From positions 1,939,047-2,003,046 of the forward strand of contig CP096137.1 of the NCBI GenBank assembly GCA_023213235.1: a stretch of 64,000 bases of DNA, given 5' to 3'. The notes under the pieces are model-generated. The model did no database searches, was not told the DNA's origin, and saw only the letters and a program-made list of their open reading frames with translations. Source of the stretch: Elusimicrobiota bacterium. Lineage in GTDB: Bacteria; Elusimicrobiota; Elusimicrobia; UBA1565; UBA9628. Every line of letters begins with the position of its first letter. Positions within the stretch are counted from its first letter, which is position 1. Position numbers and translations under genes: made by a program. Shown here one piece after another: positions 19,972 through 30,400 of the stretch.

Positions 19972-20902
19972 GGCTCGCGCTCTTCGCCGTCCTCCTCGCC
20001 GCGCCCGCGGCCGCCGACGAGCTCGCGCGCGCCTTCGCCCAGGCCTCGGCCTCCGCCGCCGCGCCGAAGCCCGCGCCGCGGCCCGTGAAACGCTCCGAGA
20101 CGGGCGCGCGCTTCCAGCAGAAGGAGTTCCCGGCTCCCGCGGCCGGCGCGTGCGGGATCAAGCGCTTCACGCTCGAGGACTTCGAGCACCGCAGCGCCGA
20201 GGGGAGTTCGACCGCTCGCGCATCACGGTGATGGGCGCCGTCGTCGAGACGACCGCCCCCGAGTGCCTGCGCGACTACGCCGTCGTCAATTTCATCCGCG
20301 GCTGCGCGTGGCACGACCGCTACGAGCTGCCGTCGCTGGCCCTCAAGGAGCGCGTCCACGACGTCGCGCGCTGGTACAAGGGGAAGCGCGTCGTGTTCTC
20401 GCACCCGGACTTCGAGGTCGACACCGTCGACGAGGACCCCGTCTACGCGTCCGACGCGGACGCGGCGGACCGGCTCGGGATGACGTACGTGCCCGTCAAG
20501 CGCCCGCTGCGCCTGCGCCCCGACCGCGCGAGCCTGCTCTCCGACCTGCGCGTCTTCGACAATCCGTCGGAGCGGGGCTTCCTCCAGGACGCCGCCGCCC
20601 CGGCCTCGCTGTACTTCGTCACCGACGTCCCCGACGGCGGCGTGACGATCCTCGACGAGGAAGGGAAGTGGCTGAGCGCGGCCAACTCCTCGCTGGACTT
20701 CCGCACCTGCGTGTACCGCACGGCCGACGTCCCGTCCTCCGGCGACATGCCGCCCGGCGATCCCCTGGTCTGCTTCACCTGGTCGTCGCGCCACGTCTAC
20801 GATCCCGCGGCCCGGGAGTTCAAGGGAGACGCCTCCGGAGGCCCGGATCCGTTCTGCGCCTCGGCGCCGCCGAAAGTCCCGCTGCCCGGCTCCGGCGATT
20901 GA
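19968..20902 (+). CDS. Exported hypothetical protein inserted between DUF177 and rpmF
   Basis: About 311 residues after repair at the G4 run 20201-20204. GTG start overlaps the DUF177 stop (GTGA). Signal peptide LALFAVLLAAPAAADE. The mature protein has several Cys residues (NFIRGCAWHDRYELPSLALK, FRTCVYRTADV, LVCFTWSSRHVYDP) and a mixed alpha/beta composition. No catalytic motif or family is recognised. Overlapping translation suggests that it belongs to the same transcript as DUF177, while rpmF has its own promoter at the end of this gene. Confidence 0.6.
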
Positions 20903-20928
20903 CCCGCGCCCCCGATAAAGGCTAAAAT
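20899..20928 (+). promoter_or_regulatory. Promoter of the rpmF-plsX-fabG-acpP-rnc operon
   Basis: TTGACC (20899-20904) and TAAAAT (20923-20928) are spaced by 18 bp; the -35 overlaps the stop of the previous gene. The start of rpmF lies about 23 nt after the predicted transcript start, behind an AGAGGA ribosome binding site. Confidence 0.65.
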
Positions 20929-20957
20929 CTCGTCACAATCTCAATTAGAGGAAGAAC

Positions 20958-21179
20958 ATGCCTAACCCCAAACGTAAGCATACACGCTCCCGCCGCGACA
21001 GCCGCCGCTCCGCCAACTGGAAGCTCGAGGCCGTTCCGCTGAGCAAGGACAAGGACGGCCGCTGGCACCGCCCCCACACGATCAGCCCCGACGGCTACTA
21101 CAACGGCGTCCTCGTGCGGCCCCCGAAGGTCAAGAAGAACAAGGGCCAGGCCGAGGGCGGCGACGAAGGCAAGAAGTAA
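20958..21179 (+). CDS. rpmF: 50S ribosomal protein bL32
   Basis: 73 residues. MPNPKRKHTRSRRDSRRSAN is the typical basic bL32 start, and SPDGYYNGVLV the typical end. The CxxC pair that binds zinc in many bL32 proteins is absent, so this is the zinc-independent form. It heads the conserved rpmF-plsX fatty-acid cluster. Confidence 0.95.
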   Translation: MPNPKRKHTRSRRDSRRSANWKLEAVPLSKDKDGRWHRPHTISPDGYYNGVLVRPPKVKKNKGQAEGGDEGKK

Positions 21180-21193
21180 GATTTAACCTCCGC

Positions 21194-22216
21194 GTGAGGA
21201 TAGCGCTCGACGCCGTCGGCGGCGACTTCGGACTGACCCCCAACATCGAGGGGGCGATCCAGGCCGCCAACGCCTTCGGCGTCGAGCTGCTTCTCGCGGG
21301 ACCCGCCGACAAGATCCGCGCCGAGCTCTCGGCGCGCGGCATCGCCCCGGGCGACTCCCGGTTCGACATCGTCGACGCGCCCGACACGGTGGGCATGGAC
21401 GAGGAGCCCGCGTCCGCGTGCCGCTCAAAGCCGAACTCTTCCATCATGGCGGCCGCGCGCGCGGCCGCGGAGGGGAAGGCGGCCGGCTTCGTCTCGGCCG
21501 GCAACTCCGGCGCCACGATGTGCGCGGCGCTGTTCTCCTTCAAGCGCGTGCCCGGGATACTCCGGCCCGCGATCGCGTGCCCGATCCCGACGGCCAAGGG
21601 CGTGACGATCCTGCTCGACGCCGGCGCCAACATGGACTGCAAGCCGTGGCATCTCGTGCAGTTCGGCCAGATGGGCGCGCTGCTCGCGCGCCACGTCTAC
21701 GGCATCTCCGAGCCGACCGTCGGCCTGCTGACGATCGGCGAGGAGGAGGGGAAGGGCAACGACCTCGCGAAGGAGGCGTTCCCGCTTCTCAAGAGCTCGG
21801 GCGTCAACTTCTTCGGCTGCGTCGAGGGCCGCGACGTGCCCGCCGGCAAGGTGGACGTCGTCGTCTGCGACGGCTTCGTCGGCAACGTGCTGATCAAGAC
21901 GATGGAAGGCACCGCGATGGCGATGATGGCCCAGCTCAAGGGCGAGCTCATGTCATCCTGGCGCTATAAAATAGCTACGCTCGCACTGCGCGGTCCCCTG
22001 TCGCGCTTGAAGCGAAAAATGAGCTACGATGAGTACGGCGGCGCGCCGCTGGTCGGCGTCAACGGCGTCGCGATCGTCAGCCACGGCTCGTCCAACGCGC
22101 GCGCGATCGCCAACGCGCTGCGCGTCGCGGCGAAGACGGCCGAGGCCGGAGTGCCGAAGGTTTTGAAGGAGGTCGTCGCCCGAGCGGCGGCCCCCGAGGA
22201 GAGAGTGGAGATATGA
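21194..22216 (+). CDS. plsX: Phosphate acyltransferase PlsX
   Basis: 340 residues, GTG start. PlsX makes acyl-phosphate from acyl-ACP, the first step of phospholipid synthesis. Landmarks are RIALDAVGGDFGLTPNIEGA (the family has DAMGGD), GFVSAGNSGATMCAAL, LLDAGANMDCKPWHLVQFG, GLLTIGEEEGKGN and VVVCDGFVGNVLIKTMEG. The stop overlaps the fabG start (ATGA), so the two are translationally coupled. Confidence 0.95.
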   Translation: MRIALDAVGGDFGLTPNIEGAIQAANAFGVELLLAGPADKIRAELSARGIAPGDSRFDIVDAPDTVGMDEEPASACRSKPNSSIMAAARAAAEGKAAGFVSAGNSGATMCAALFSFKRVPGILRPAIACPIPTAKGVTILLDAGANMDCKPWHLVQFGQMGALLARHVYGISEPTVGLLTIGEEEGKGNDLAKEAFPLLKSSGVNFFGCVEGRDVPAGKVDVVVCDGFVGNVLIKTMEGTAMAMMAQLKGELMSSWRYKIATLALRGPLSRLKRKMSYDEYGGAPLVGVNGVAIVSHGSSNARAIANALRVAAKTAEAGVPKVLKEVVARAAAPEERVEI

Positions 22217-22998
22217 CGACCGAGACGGCCGTGCGCGAGGTTCCGACGACGGGCGTGCGCCTGAAGGACAAGGTCGCGATCATCACCGGGTCGGCCCAGG
22301 GCATCGGCTTCGCCACCGCCGAGCTCTTCGCCGCCGAAGGCGCGAAGGTCGTCATCGTCGACGTCAACGCCGAGCTGGCCGCCGCCTCGGCCGCCAAGCT
22401 CCAGGCCGCCGCCGGCCGCGATATGCTCGGCCTCGGCTGCGACGTGACCAAGCCGGAGCAGGTCGAGGTGGTCGTCAAGGCCGCTCTCGAAAAGTTCGGC
22501 AAAATTGATATATTGGTGAACAACGCGGGGATCACCAAGGACAACCTGCTCATGCGGATGTCCGAGGGCGACTGGGACCTCGTGCTCGACGTGAACTTGA
22601 AGGGCGCGTTCAACTTCATCAAGGCCTGCATCAAGCCCATGATGAAGGCGCACTACGGGAAGATCGTGAACATCGCCTCGATCGTCGGCCAGGAAGGCAA
22701 CGCGGGGCAGGCCAACTACGCGGCCTCGAAGGGCGGCCTCATCTCTTTGACGAAGTCGGTGGCGCGAGAGTTCGCGTCCCGCAGCATCAACGCGAACGCG
22801 GTCGCGCCGGGGTTCATCAAGACGCGCATGACGGACGCGATTCCTGAGGAAGCCAAGAAGAAGCTCCTGGACAAGATCCTCCTCGGGCGCATGGGCGACC
22901 CGATCGACGTCGCGCGCGCGGTTCTGTTTTTGTCGTCGGACGAGTCGGCGTACATCACGGGCACGGTGCTCGGGGTGAACGGCGGCGGGTACATGTAA
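22213..22998 (+). CDS. fabG: 3-oxoacyl-ACP reductase FabG
   Basis: 261 residues. Short-chain dehydrogenase that reduces beta-ketoacyl-ACP with NADPH. Seen: GSAQGIGFATAELFA (cofactor loop), NNAGITKDNLLMRMSEGDWD, catalytic Ser in IVNIASIVGQEGNAGQ, YAASKGG (Tyr/Lys), and the C-terminal GRMGDPIDVARAVLFLSSDE. An N-terminal extension of ~18 residues precedes the Rossmann fold. The position between plsX and acpP supports the assignment. Confidence 0.95.
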   Translation: MTTETAVREVPTTGVRLKDKVAIITGSAQGIGFATAELFAAEGAKVVIVDVNAELAAASAAKLQAAAGRDMLGLGCDVTKPEQVEVVVKAALEKFGKIDILVNNAGITKDNLLMRMSEGDWDLVLDVNLKGAFNFIKACIKPMMKAHYGKIVNIASIVGQEGNAGQANYAASKGGLISLTKSVAREFASRSINANAVAPGFIKTRMTDAIPEEAKKKLLDKILLGRMGDPIDVARAVLFLSSDESAYITGTVLGVNGGGYM

Positions 22999-23023
22999 AT
23001 AGTCGTCAAGGAGATAAGACATC

Positions 23024-23269
23024 ATGGCTGATGCCAACATCGCGGACCGCGTGAAGCAGATCATCGTCGAGCAGCTCGGCGTGGACGCGGCGGAAGTCAC
23101 CCCGGCGGCGCACTTCGTCAACGACCTCGGCGCGGACTCGCTCGACACCGTCGAGCTCGTCATGGCGCTCGAGGAAGAGTTCGACACCGAGATCCCCGAC
23201 GAGCAGGCCGAGAAGATCCAGACCGTCGGCCAGGCCATCGACTACATCTCGGCCCACGCCAAGAAGTAA
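23024..23269 (+). CDS. acpP: Acyl carrier protein
   Basis: 81 residues, acidic. The phosphopantetheine attachment site is Ser39 in [20 protein letters not shown]. Helical layout and length are typical. Ribosome binding site AAGGAGA lies upstream. It carries growing acyl chains for FabG and PlsX encoded in the same operon. Confidence 0.97.
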   Translation: MADANIADRVKQIIVEQLGVDAAEVTPAAHFVNDLGADSLDTVELVMALEEEFDTEIPDEQAEKIQTVGQAIDYISAHAKK

Positions 23270-23282
23270 GGCGGGTTTTCCG

Positions 23283-23957
23283 ATGCCTCGACCTCTCGAA
23301 GAGGTCGTCGGGTACCGGTTCAAGGACCCCGCTCTGCTCAAGCAGGCGCTGTCGCATAAGTCGCACGCCAGCGAGAGCGGAAGCGGGGTCTACAACGAGC
23401 GCTTGGAGTTCCTGGGCGACAGCGTGCTGGCGTCGGTCGTCGCGCACGCGGTCTACGCGGGCTTTCCGGACGAGCCCGAGGGCAACCTCTCCAAGAAGAA
23501 GTCCCTGCTCGTGAGCCGCCCGAGCCTCGCCGCCTGGGGCGAGGAGCTGGGCATCGGGGCGCACCTGCACCTCGGCGTCGGCGAGGAGTCGACCGGCGGA
23601 CGCACGCGGCAGAGCCTTCTCGCCAACGCCGTCGAGGCCCTGATCGGGGCGATGTACCTCGACGGCGGGTACGAGGCCGCGGCGAAGTTCATCCGCTCCT
23701 GGTACGAAGCCAGGCGGGGGACCCTGCTCGAGACCGACCACAAGAGCAGGCTGCAGGAGATCCTGCAGAAGCGGCACAAGTCGCCGCCGACGTACGAGAC
23801 GACGTCCGCCTTGGGCCCGGACCACGACAAGGTCTTCGAGATTCTGGTCCGTCTCGGGGAGACGGAGCTCGGCCGGGGAGCCGGCAAGAGCAAGAAGGAA
23901 GCGGAGCAGGCCGCGGCGCGCGACGCGCTGGCGAAGCTGGAAAAGGGGAAGCCATGA
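23283..23957 (+). CDS. rnc: Ribonuclease III
   Basis: 224 residues. The RNase III signature NERLEFLGDSVLASVVA supplies the catalytic acidic residues, and the second cluster is NAVEALIGAMYLDGG. A C-terminal double-stranded RNA-binding domain spans residues ~150-222 (KSRLQEILQKRHKSPPTYET, then GAGKSKKEAEQAAARDAL). It processes rRNA precursors and structured mRNAs. Its stop overlaps the next start (ATGA). Confidence 0.96.
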   Translation: MPRPLEEVVGYRFKDPALLKQALSHKSHASESGSGVYNERLEFLGDSVLASVVAHAVYAGFPDEPEGNLSKKKSLLVSRPSLAAWGEELGIGAHLHLGVGEESTGGRTRQSLLANAVEALIGAMYLDGGYEAAAKFIRSWYEARRGTLLETDHKSRLQEILQKRHKSPPTYETTSALGPDHDKVFEILVRLGETELGRGAGKSKKEAEQAAARDALAKLEKGKP

Positions 23958-26389
23958 GCGAAATCCACGAGTTCATCGGCTGCGGCCGCCGCGTCGCGGA
24001 CGAGGGGCCGGCCCCGGAGTGCAGTCCGCCCTCCTCGGCGTTCCGGCGGTCTACGCGCCCGACCGCCCTTTCGACACATGTCATGTTTTCCTTGATCTGT
24101 CCCTCGATTTCCGCCGCAAGCAGCTCTCTGGATCCTGCCGCACGACGATCAGGCCTCGCCGCGCCGGCCTCCGGTCCCTGTCTTTCGACGCGATCGACCT
24201 GAAGGTCGCCAAGGTTCTATTCGACGGACGCCCCGTCCGTTTCACCAACGGGAAGGGCAAGCTGGTCGTCCAGACCGGCGTTCTCGACGAAGGGCGGGAA
24301 TACGAGGTCGAGGTCCGTTATTCTGTCGTGGATCCTGCGGCGGGCCTCCATTTCGTCGAAAACCCGGTCCAGATGTGGTCGCAGTCCCAGCCCGAGGACG
24401 CGCGGCGCTGGTTCCCGTGCCACGACGCGCCCGGAGAGAAGGCCACCTCCGAGGTGCGCGCGACCGTGCCCGCGGGCTTCCGCGCCGTCTCCAACGGAAT
24501 CCTGCTCGAGCATTCGACGCGCGGCGCCAAGGAGGTCTGGCACTGGCGCCTGGACCGGCCGCACTCGATCTATCTGATCACGCTCGCCGTCGAGCCGCTT
24601 CGCGGAGATCGTCGAGGACTGGGACGGCATTCCGATCGTCTATTACTGCGAGAAAGGCCGCGAGGCCGACGCCAGGCGCGGCTTCGGGCGCACCGCCGCC
24701 GCGATGAAGATCCTCTCGGAGAAGACCGGCGTGCGCTACCCGTACGCCCGCTACGCGCAGGTCGCCGTCGCCGAGTACCCGGGCGGCATGGAGCACACGA
24801 CCGCGACGACGCAGACCGACGCCTGCCTCATCGACGCGCAGGCCCACGCCGACCACGACCTCGACACCTTGGTCGCCCACGAGCTCGCGCACCAGTGGTT
24901 CGGAGACCTCGTGACCTGCGCCGAGTGGCCGCACGCCTGGCTCAACGAGGGCTTCGCGACCTATTCCGAGGTGGTGTTCCTCAAGGAGGACCGCGGCGAG
25001 GACGAGGCGCTCTACGAGCTGCTCCAGAACCGCCGCGTCTATCTCGACGAGGACGCGGGCCGCTACCGCCGCCCGATCGTCTGCCGCACCTACACCGACC
25101 CGTGGACGATCTTCGACCGCCACCTCTACGAGAAGGGCTGTTGGGTGCTGCGCATGCTGCACCTCGAATTGGGAGACGAGCTCTTCTGGAAAGGCGTCAA
25201 CCTGTGGCTCACGCGCCACCGCGACGGCATCGCCGAGACCCAGGACCTCGTCGCCGCCTTCGAGGAGGCGACGGGCCGCAACCTGCAGGGCTTCTTCGAC
25301 CAGTGGGTATACCGCGGAGGGCATCCGGCCCTCAGACTGCGCTGGCGCTGGGACGGCAAGCGCAAGGGCGAGCTGCACCTCACGCAGACGCAGGACGTCT
25401 CCGACTCGTCGCCGGCCTACAAGCTCAAGGCCCGGTTCCGCGTGACGGGCCGCGGCTGGACGCGCGACTTCGTCGAGACGGTCGACGCCAAGGAGCACCG
25501 CTTCGTCTGGAATTTGCCCGGCGAACCGCTCGACGTCGAGTTCGACCCCGGCCTCGAGCTGCTCGCGTCCTCGACGATGAAGAAGCCGCACGCGATGTGG
25601 CTGCGCCAGCTGCGCGGCGGCTCGACTTCGTCCTCGCGATCGATCGCGGCGTCCTACGTCGCGGGCTGGGGCGGCGCCGCCGCCGTCGCCGCGCTCGAGG
25701 CCGCCGTCCGCCGCGAGAAGTTCTGGGGGTCGGCCTCCGAGGCCGTCTCCGCGCTCGGTTCCGTCTCGGGGCAGGGCGCCGTCGAGGCCCTTCGCCGGCT
25801 CGCGAAGACCGAGAAGCGGCCCAAGGTCCTGCGCGCCGTCGTCGAGCAGCTCGGACGCCGCGGCGGCGCCGCCGACGCGCGCGCCCTGGCGCCGCTGGCC
25901 CGCTCCGGGCGCAGCCTGCTCGTGCGCGCGGAGGCCACTCGCGCGCTGGGCCACCTCGACTACGCGCGGCACTCCGCGCTGATCGACCGGAACATGAAGG
26001 CCGCGACCTATCGCGACGGAGTCGCCGCCGCGGCCGTGTCCGCGACGGCCGCCTCGCGGGATCCGCGCGCCGCGCGCAAGCTGCTCGCCGCGTCGAAACC
26101 GCCCTACCGCTTCGGGGCCCGCGTCGCCGCGATCCGGGCGCTCGCCGAATACGCTCCGTCGATGCCGGAGGCGGTGCCCGCTCTGATCGCGATGCTCTCG
26201 GAGAAGGACGAGCGCGTGAGCCTGATCGCGTGCGCGGCCCTCGGCCGGACCGCCGACGAGCGGGCCCTGCCCGCCCTCGAGAAGGCCGCGAAATCGGCCG
26301 GCAACCCGCGCATCCGCGTCTACGCGACCGAGTCGGCCGCGCGCATCAAGGCGGGCACGAAGACCAAGACGAAGCTGCCCGCGCGCTAG
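23954..26389 (+). CDS. M1-family zinc aminopeptidase with HEAT-like C-terminus
   Basis: About 811 residues. Zinc site H309-E310-x2-H313 with E332 (HELAHQWFGD ... WLNEGFATYSE). The exopeptidase motif appears as GGMEH. Conserved N-terminal beta domain: PFDTCHVFLDLSLDF and RRWFPCHDAPGEKATSEV. From about residue 550 the sequence turns into short Ala-rich helical HEAT-like repeats. Two frame breaks occur: one lost C at 24012-24015, and one near 24596-24602 where a surplus base (or two lost bases) is needed to reach FAEIVEDWDGIP. That is the only break of opposite sign in the window. The start at 23954 overlaps rnc; GTG 24019 is an alternative. It probably trims peptides in the cytoplasm. Confidence 0.88.
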
Positions 26390-27431
26390 GAGCGCCGGCC
26401 GAACTTCCAGCCGAGGCTGAGCCGGAACGCCTGGCCGAGCGCCCCGAGAGGCTGGAAGCCGACGTCGAAGGAGAAGCGGTTGACGCGCGCGCCCGCGCCG
26501 AACGTCAGCCCGGAGAGGATCCCGAGGTCCGGGACCGAGCGGCCGTGGAAGCCGACCCGGGCGATCGCGTAGGTCCCCTTGGCGACCGTTCGCTCGTACT
26601 CCACGCCCAGCTTGGCGTAGGGACGCGCGTGAAGGGGGACGACGGCCTCCGCGGCCGTGACGACGTGGCCGTCTTCCGGCTCCCAGTCGTGCGCGAGGCC
26701 CAAGGAGAGCTCGAGCGGAAGGGGCTCGGAGTCCCTGATGTACTTGAGGCGGCCGCCGGCGTTGCGGAACGCCCAGGCCATCGCCAGCGCGGGGCGAGTC
26801 GACGGGCGGTAGACCACGCCTCCGTCGGCGGAGGCCGTCGCCGCGGACCGGTTTCCGATCGACTCCGAGACGATCTTGACCGCGCCGCCGGCGCGGAACG
26901 CGCCCGTCCAAGGCTCGCGCTCGTCGTCCTCGTTGCGGCGGCCCGCGCCGCCGATGTTCCACGCGTCCCGGAAGTAGCCCCGGTCGCGCGTCATCGCGTC
27001 CTCCTCGGTGAAGGCGCGGGCCCAGCCGAAGGAGATCGCGCTCGACTGGGGGAGAACGAGCCGTTCTTGATGCCCACGTTGTCGACGCGTTCGATCGCGC
27101 CCTGCGAAAGGCGCGTGAAGGCGAAGCCGAACACGCCGCCGGACCAGCCGGCGGGCAGGGCGAGAGCGGCGTAGTCGTGGTGCACGGAATCCGGGAGCTC
27201 GGAGCGCGAATACCCGAGCTCGAGGCCCCTCGCGCCCGCGAGGCCGGCGGGATTCCAGTACATCGCCTCGGGGCCCTCGGCCGAGCAGACCATCGCCTCG
27301 CCCATGCCGAGCGACCGAGCGCCGGCCCCGATCTTCAGGAACTGGGCGCCGTTGACCCCCGCGTCGTCCTGGAACGCGGCGCCAGCTCCGACCGGGGAGA
27401 GAAGCAGCGCGGCGAGAAGGAGGGCCCTCAC
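26386..27431 (-). CDS. PorV/UPF0164-like outer-membrane beta-barrel protein
   Basis: About 348 residues after repair at the plus-strand G5 run 27048-27052. GTG start at 27431 overlaps the upstream stop (GTGA). Signal peptide LLLAALLLSPVGAGA. The mature start FLKIGAGARSLGMGEAMVC followed by GPEAMYWNPAGLAG is the hallmark of the PorV/PorQ/UPF0164 family of outer-membrane proteins; the rest alternates hydrophobic beta strands and ends with FRLSLGWKFGRRS, a typical terminal strand. In Bacteroidetes PorV shuttles type IX secretion substrates. The gene directly upstream encodes a large protease with a sorting-like C-terminus, so a similar partnership is inferred. Confidence 0.82.
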
Positions 27432-30400
27432 CGGACCACCGCCACGCGGCGGACCTTTCGGCCGCCGGCGCCCTCGATGATCGCGTAGTAAGTTCCGGTC
27501 GCGACGTTGCGGCCGTGAGCGTTGCGGCCGTTCCAGGTCAGGACCCCCGTCGCGGCCGCCGTGCCCTCCCAGACCATTTCGCCCGTCAGCGACATGACGC
27601 GGATCTTCGTTCCGTCCGGGAAGTTGGCGAAGGTCAGCGCCTGAGACCCGTACGAACCGCTCGGATCGCCGATCTCCCACGGCTGCGGGAAGATGATCCC
27701 CTCGTCGACGGAGGAGGAAGCCGCCGAGAAGAACGGGGAGAACGACGAGAAGTGATCGAGCGTCGCGGCGATCACGCGGGCGTTGACGTCGACCGCCGAG
27801 GGCACGACGACCCACTGCCCCGACGCGTCGTCGAAACGCGCGATGAGCAGGCGCTTGGGGTCGGAGCCTGGAGGCAGTTGCGCGGGATCGTAAGAGAAGA
27901 GAAGGCGGACGGGCTTCTGAGGCTGAAGGCCCCCGGCGGAGATCTGGACGCCGACCGAGGGGCCGAGGGCGGTCAGGCGCGCCACCGCGCTGGCCGGATT
28001 GGACAGGTCGAGCGTCACGCCGGACAGCATCGTCACCGCGGTGCCCGGCGGGAAGGTCCCCGGCAGGACGTCGGCGACGATCGAGGGCGACACCGTGAAC
28101 GGGGAGGCCAGGGCCAAGGTCAGCCCCGAGCCGGACACGGTGCCCGAGGACAGGGTCGGCGAGGCCGTCCGCGTCGAGCCGATCGTCAGATAGTTCGCGT
28201 TGCCCTCGAAATCGAGCGCGCCGACGCGGAAATGATAGAGCGTGCCGAACGAGAGGCCCGACAGATTCGCCGAGCCCGCGCCGGGGGCCACGACGCTCGA
28301 ACGGACGATCGCCGTGAAGCCCGCGTCGGAGGCGGCTTCGACGAGGTACCCGGCGCAGGCCGAGGCCTGCGGCGCCAGGGGCAGCGCCGTCCAGGCGACG
28401 GTGACGCTCGCGACGCCGACGAGGGGAAAAGGGGCGCCCGCGGCGGAAGGAGCGTTCGCCAGGGTCGAGCCCTGCCCGAGGACCGTCCACGGACCGTCGG
28501 GCGTCGGGGGGTTGAGGCTCAGCGCGCGCACGCGCAGGTAGTGAGACGTGTTCGGCGAGAGGCCGGAGATCGTCGCGGCGGCGTTGAGCGTCGTCGAGGA
28601 GCCCGCGACCGGGGCGAAGCCCGCGAAGGCGGACGCCTGCACGAGGAACTGGGTGCCCGGTCCGAGCGTCGAGCGCGTCCAGGCGGTCGCCAGAGTGCCG
28701 GTCGTCCGGGCGACGACGGCGGGGCCGGAGGCGGGGGCGGCGACCACCGTCGTCGCCGTCGACGCGGGGGCGGTGAACGCGGTCGGAGTGCCCGAGAGGT
28801 TCAGCGCGGCGACCTGCGCCCAGTACAGGCGGTTGGAATCGAGGCCCGTGAACGACGCCGCGTTCGCCGACGTGACGACGCTCTGCGAGACGGTGAGCAC
28901 GGCGGGATCCGTCGAGAGGCGCACGACGTAGCTCGTTCCCGCGGGGTTGCCTCCCGAGTTGAACGAGAACGTGAAGCCCGCGGAGCCCTGGCCGGAGAAC
29001 GGCTGGACCGGCAAGGTCGGGTCGAGCGCGAAGGTCGCCGTCGAGCCGAGCGTCGTGAACGCGGTCGCCGTGTCCGCGTGCGAGTGCGCCAGGGCCCGGA
29101 CCCAGTACTGGGTGTTCGCCGTCAGGCCGGAGAACGTCGCCTGCGTGTTGCGCGTGAAGGACGACGCGAGGACCGGAGTGAACGACGCGTTGGCCGAGAC
29201 CTCTGCCTGCCAGAGCGTCGTCGCGGAGTTCCCGGCCGAGGACCACGCGACCGTGAAGCTCGTCTGCGCGACGCCGACGAACGGCGTCGTCGAGACGGCG
29301 GGCGGGGCAGCCAAGGTCGGCGTCGGGGCCGCGGGGCTCAGGAAGGGGCCGCCGACCGCCTGGACGCGGAAGTAGTAGCTCGTGTTCGGGGCCAGGAAGG
29401 GGAACGTCGCGAACAGGTTCTTCGTCGAGCTGCTGAAGACGGTCCCGGCGAACGCCGGCGACGTCGAGGCCGCCGCGGCGTAGGTGACTCCGGGCGCGTT
29501 GCCGCCGGAGCTCCAGTCGAAGCGGATCGAGCTCGTCGACACCTCGGAGAACAGGGGGCTGATCGGGGCGACGAGATCGGTCAAGGTCGTCGCCGAGACG
29601 GGCCCCGTCGCGGTCTGCGCGCCCGTGAAGTTCAGCGTCGCGTGGCGGAACCAATAGGTCGTCAACGGCGCGAGGCCCGTCACCTGCAGCGAGAGGTCGG
29701 CGCGGTTGAGGGTCGACGCCGTGAACTGGGTCCCGCTCATGTCGGCCCGTGTCGACGCCGTGACGGCGTAGCCCCAGCACGAGGTGGCCGCCGGGGGCGC
29801 CGGGCAGGCCGACGCCCACGACACGGTCGCGCTCGAGACGTGCGCGGCGACGGTCGGCAGCGCGGCCGGAGGCGCGGCGAGGGTCGACGTGCTGATGAAG
29901 GCGCCGGGACCGTCGACGCCGGACCCGCTGCCCTTGATCAGGGCGCCCGTCGTCGTGTTCGCCGCGAGTCCCGTGTGCGTGTAGGAGGGCGCCGTCGTGA
30001 CCGCGAAGCGCACCGCGGGGTTCGTCGCGTAGTACAGCGAGTAGGCGTCGGCGCCGACGACGGAGTTCCAAGTCCACGTCACCGAGCTCGGGCCGAGCGT
30101 CGTCGCCGAGAGGCCCGTGGGGGCGAGACGGGCTGGGGGCTCGCGGAGAGCTTGCCGTAGCCCCAGGTATAGGTCGGCACCGCGCCCGTCGCGCCGTCCG
30201 TGCGCGCCTGCGCGCGCAGGATCGTCCGCAAGTCCGCGACCGTGCGCTCGGGCCCGGCCTGCAGGCGCGCGGCGAGCACGCCCGTGACGGCGGGAGCCGC
30301 CATGCTCGTGCCGCGCAGGATGCGGTGCCGAAGATCCTGAAGGACAAGCGCGGAGGAGGCGGCGGGCGTCGTGTCGGCCGAGTACGCCGAGGCGACCACG

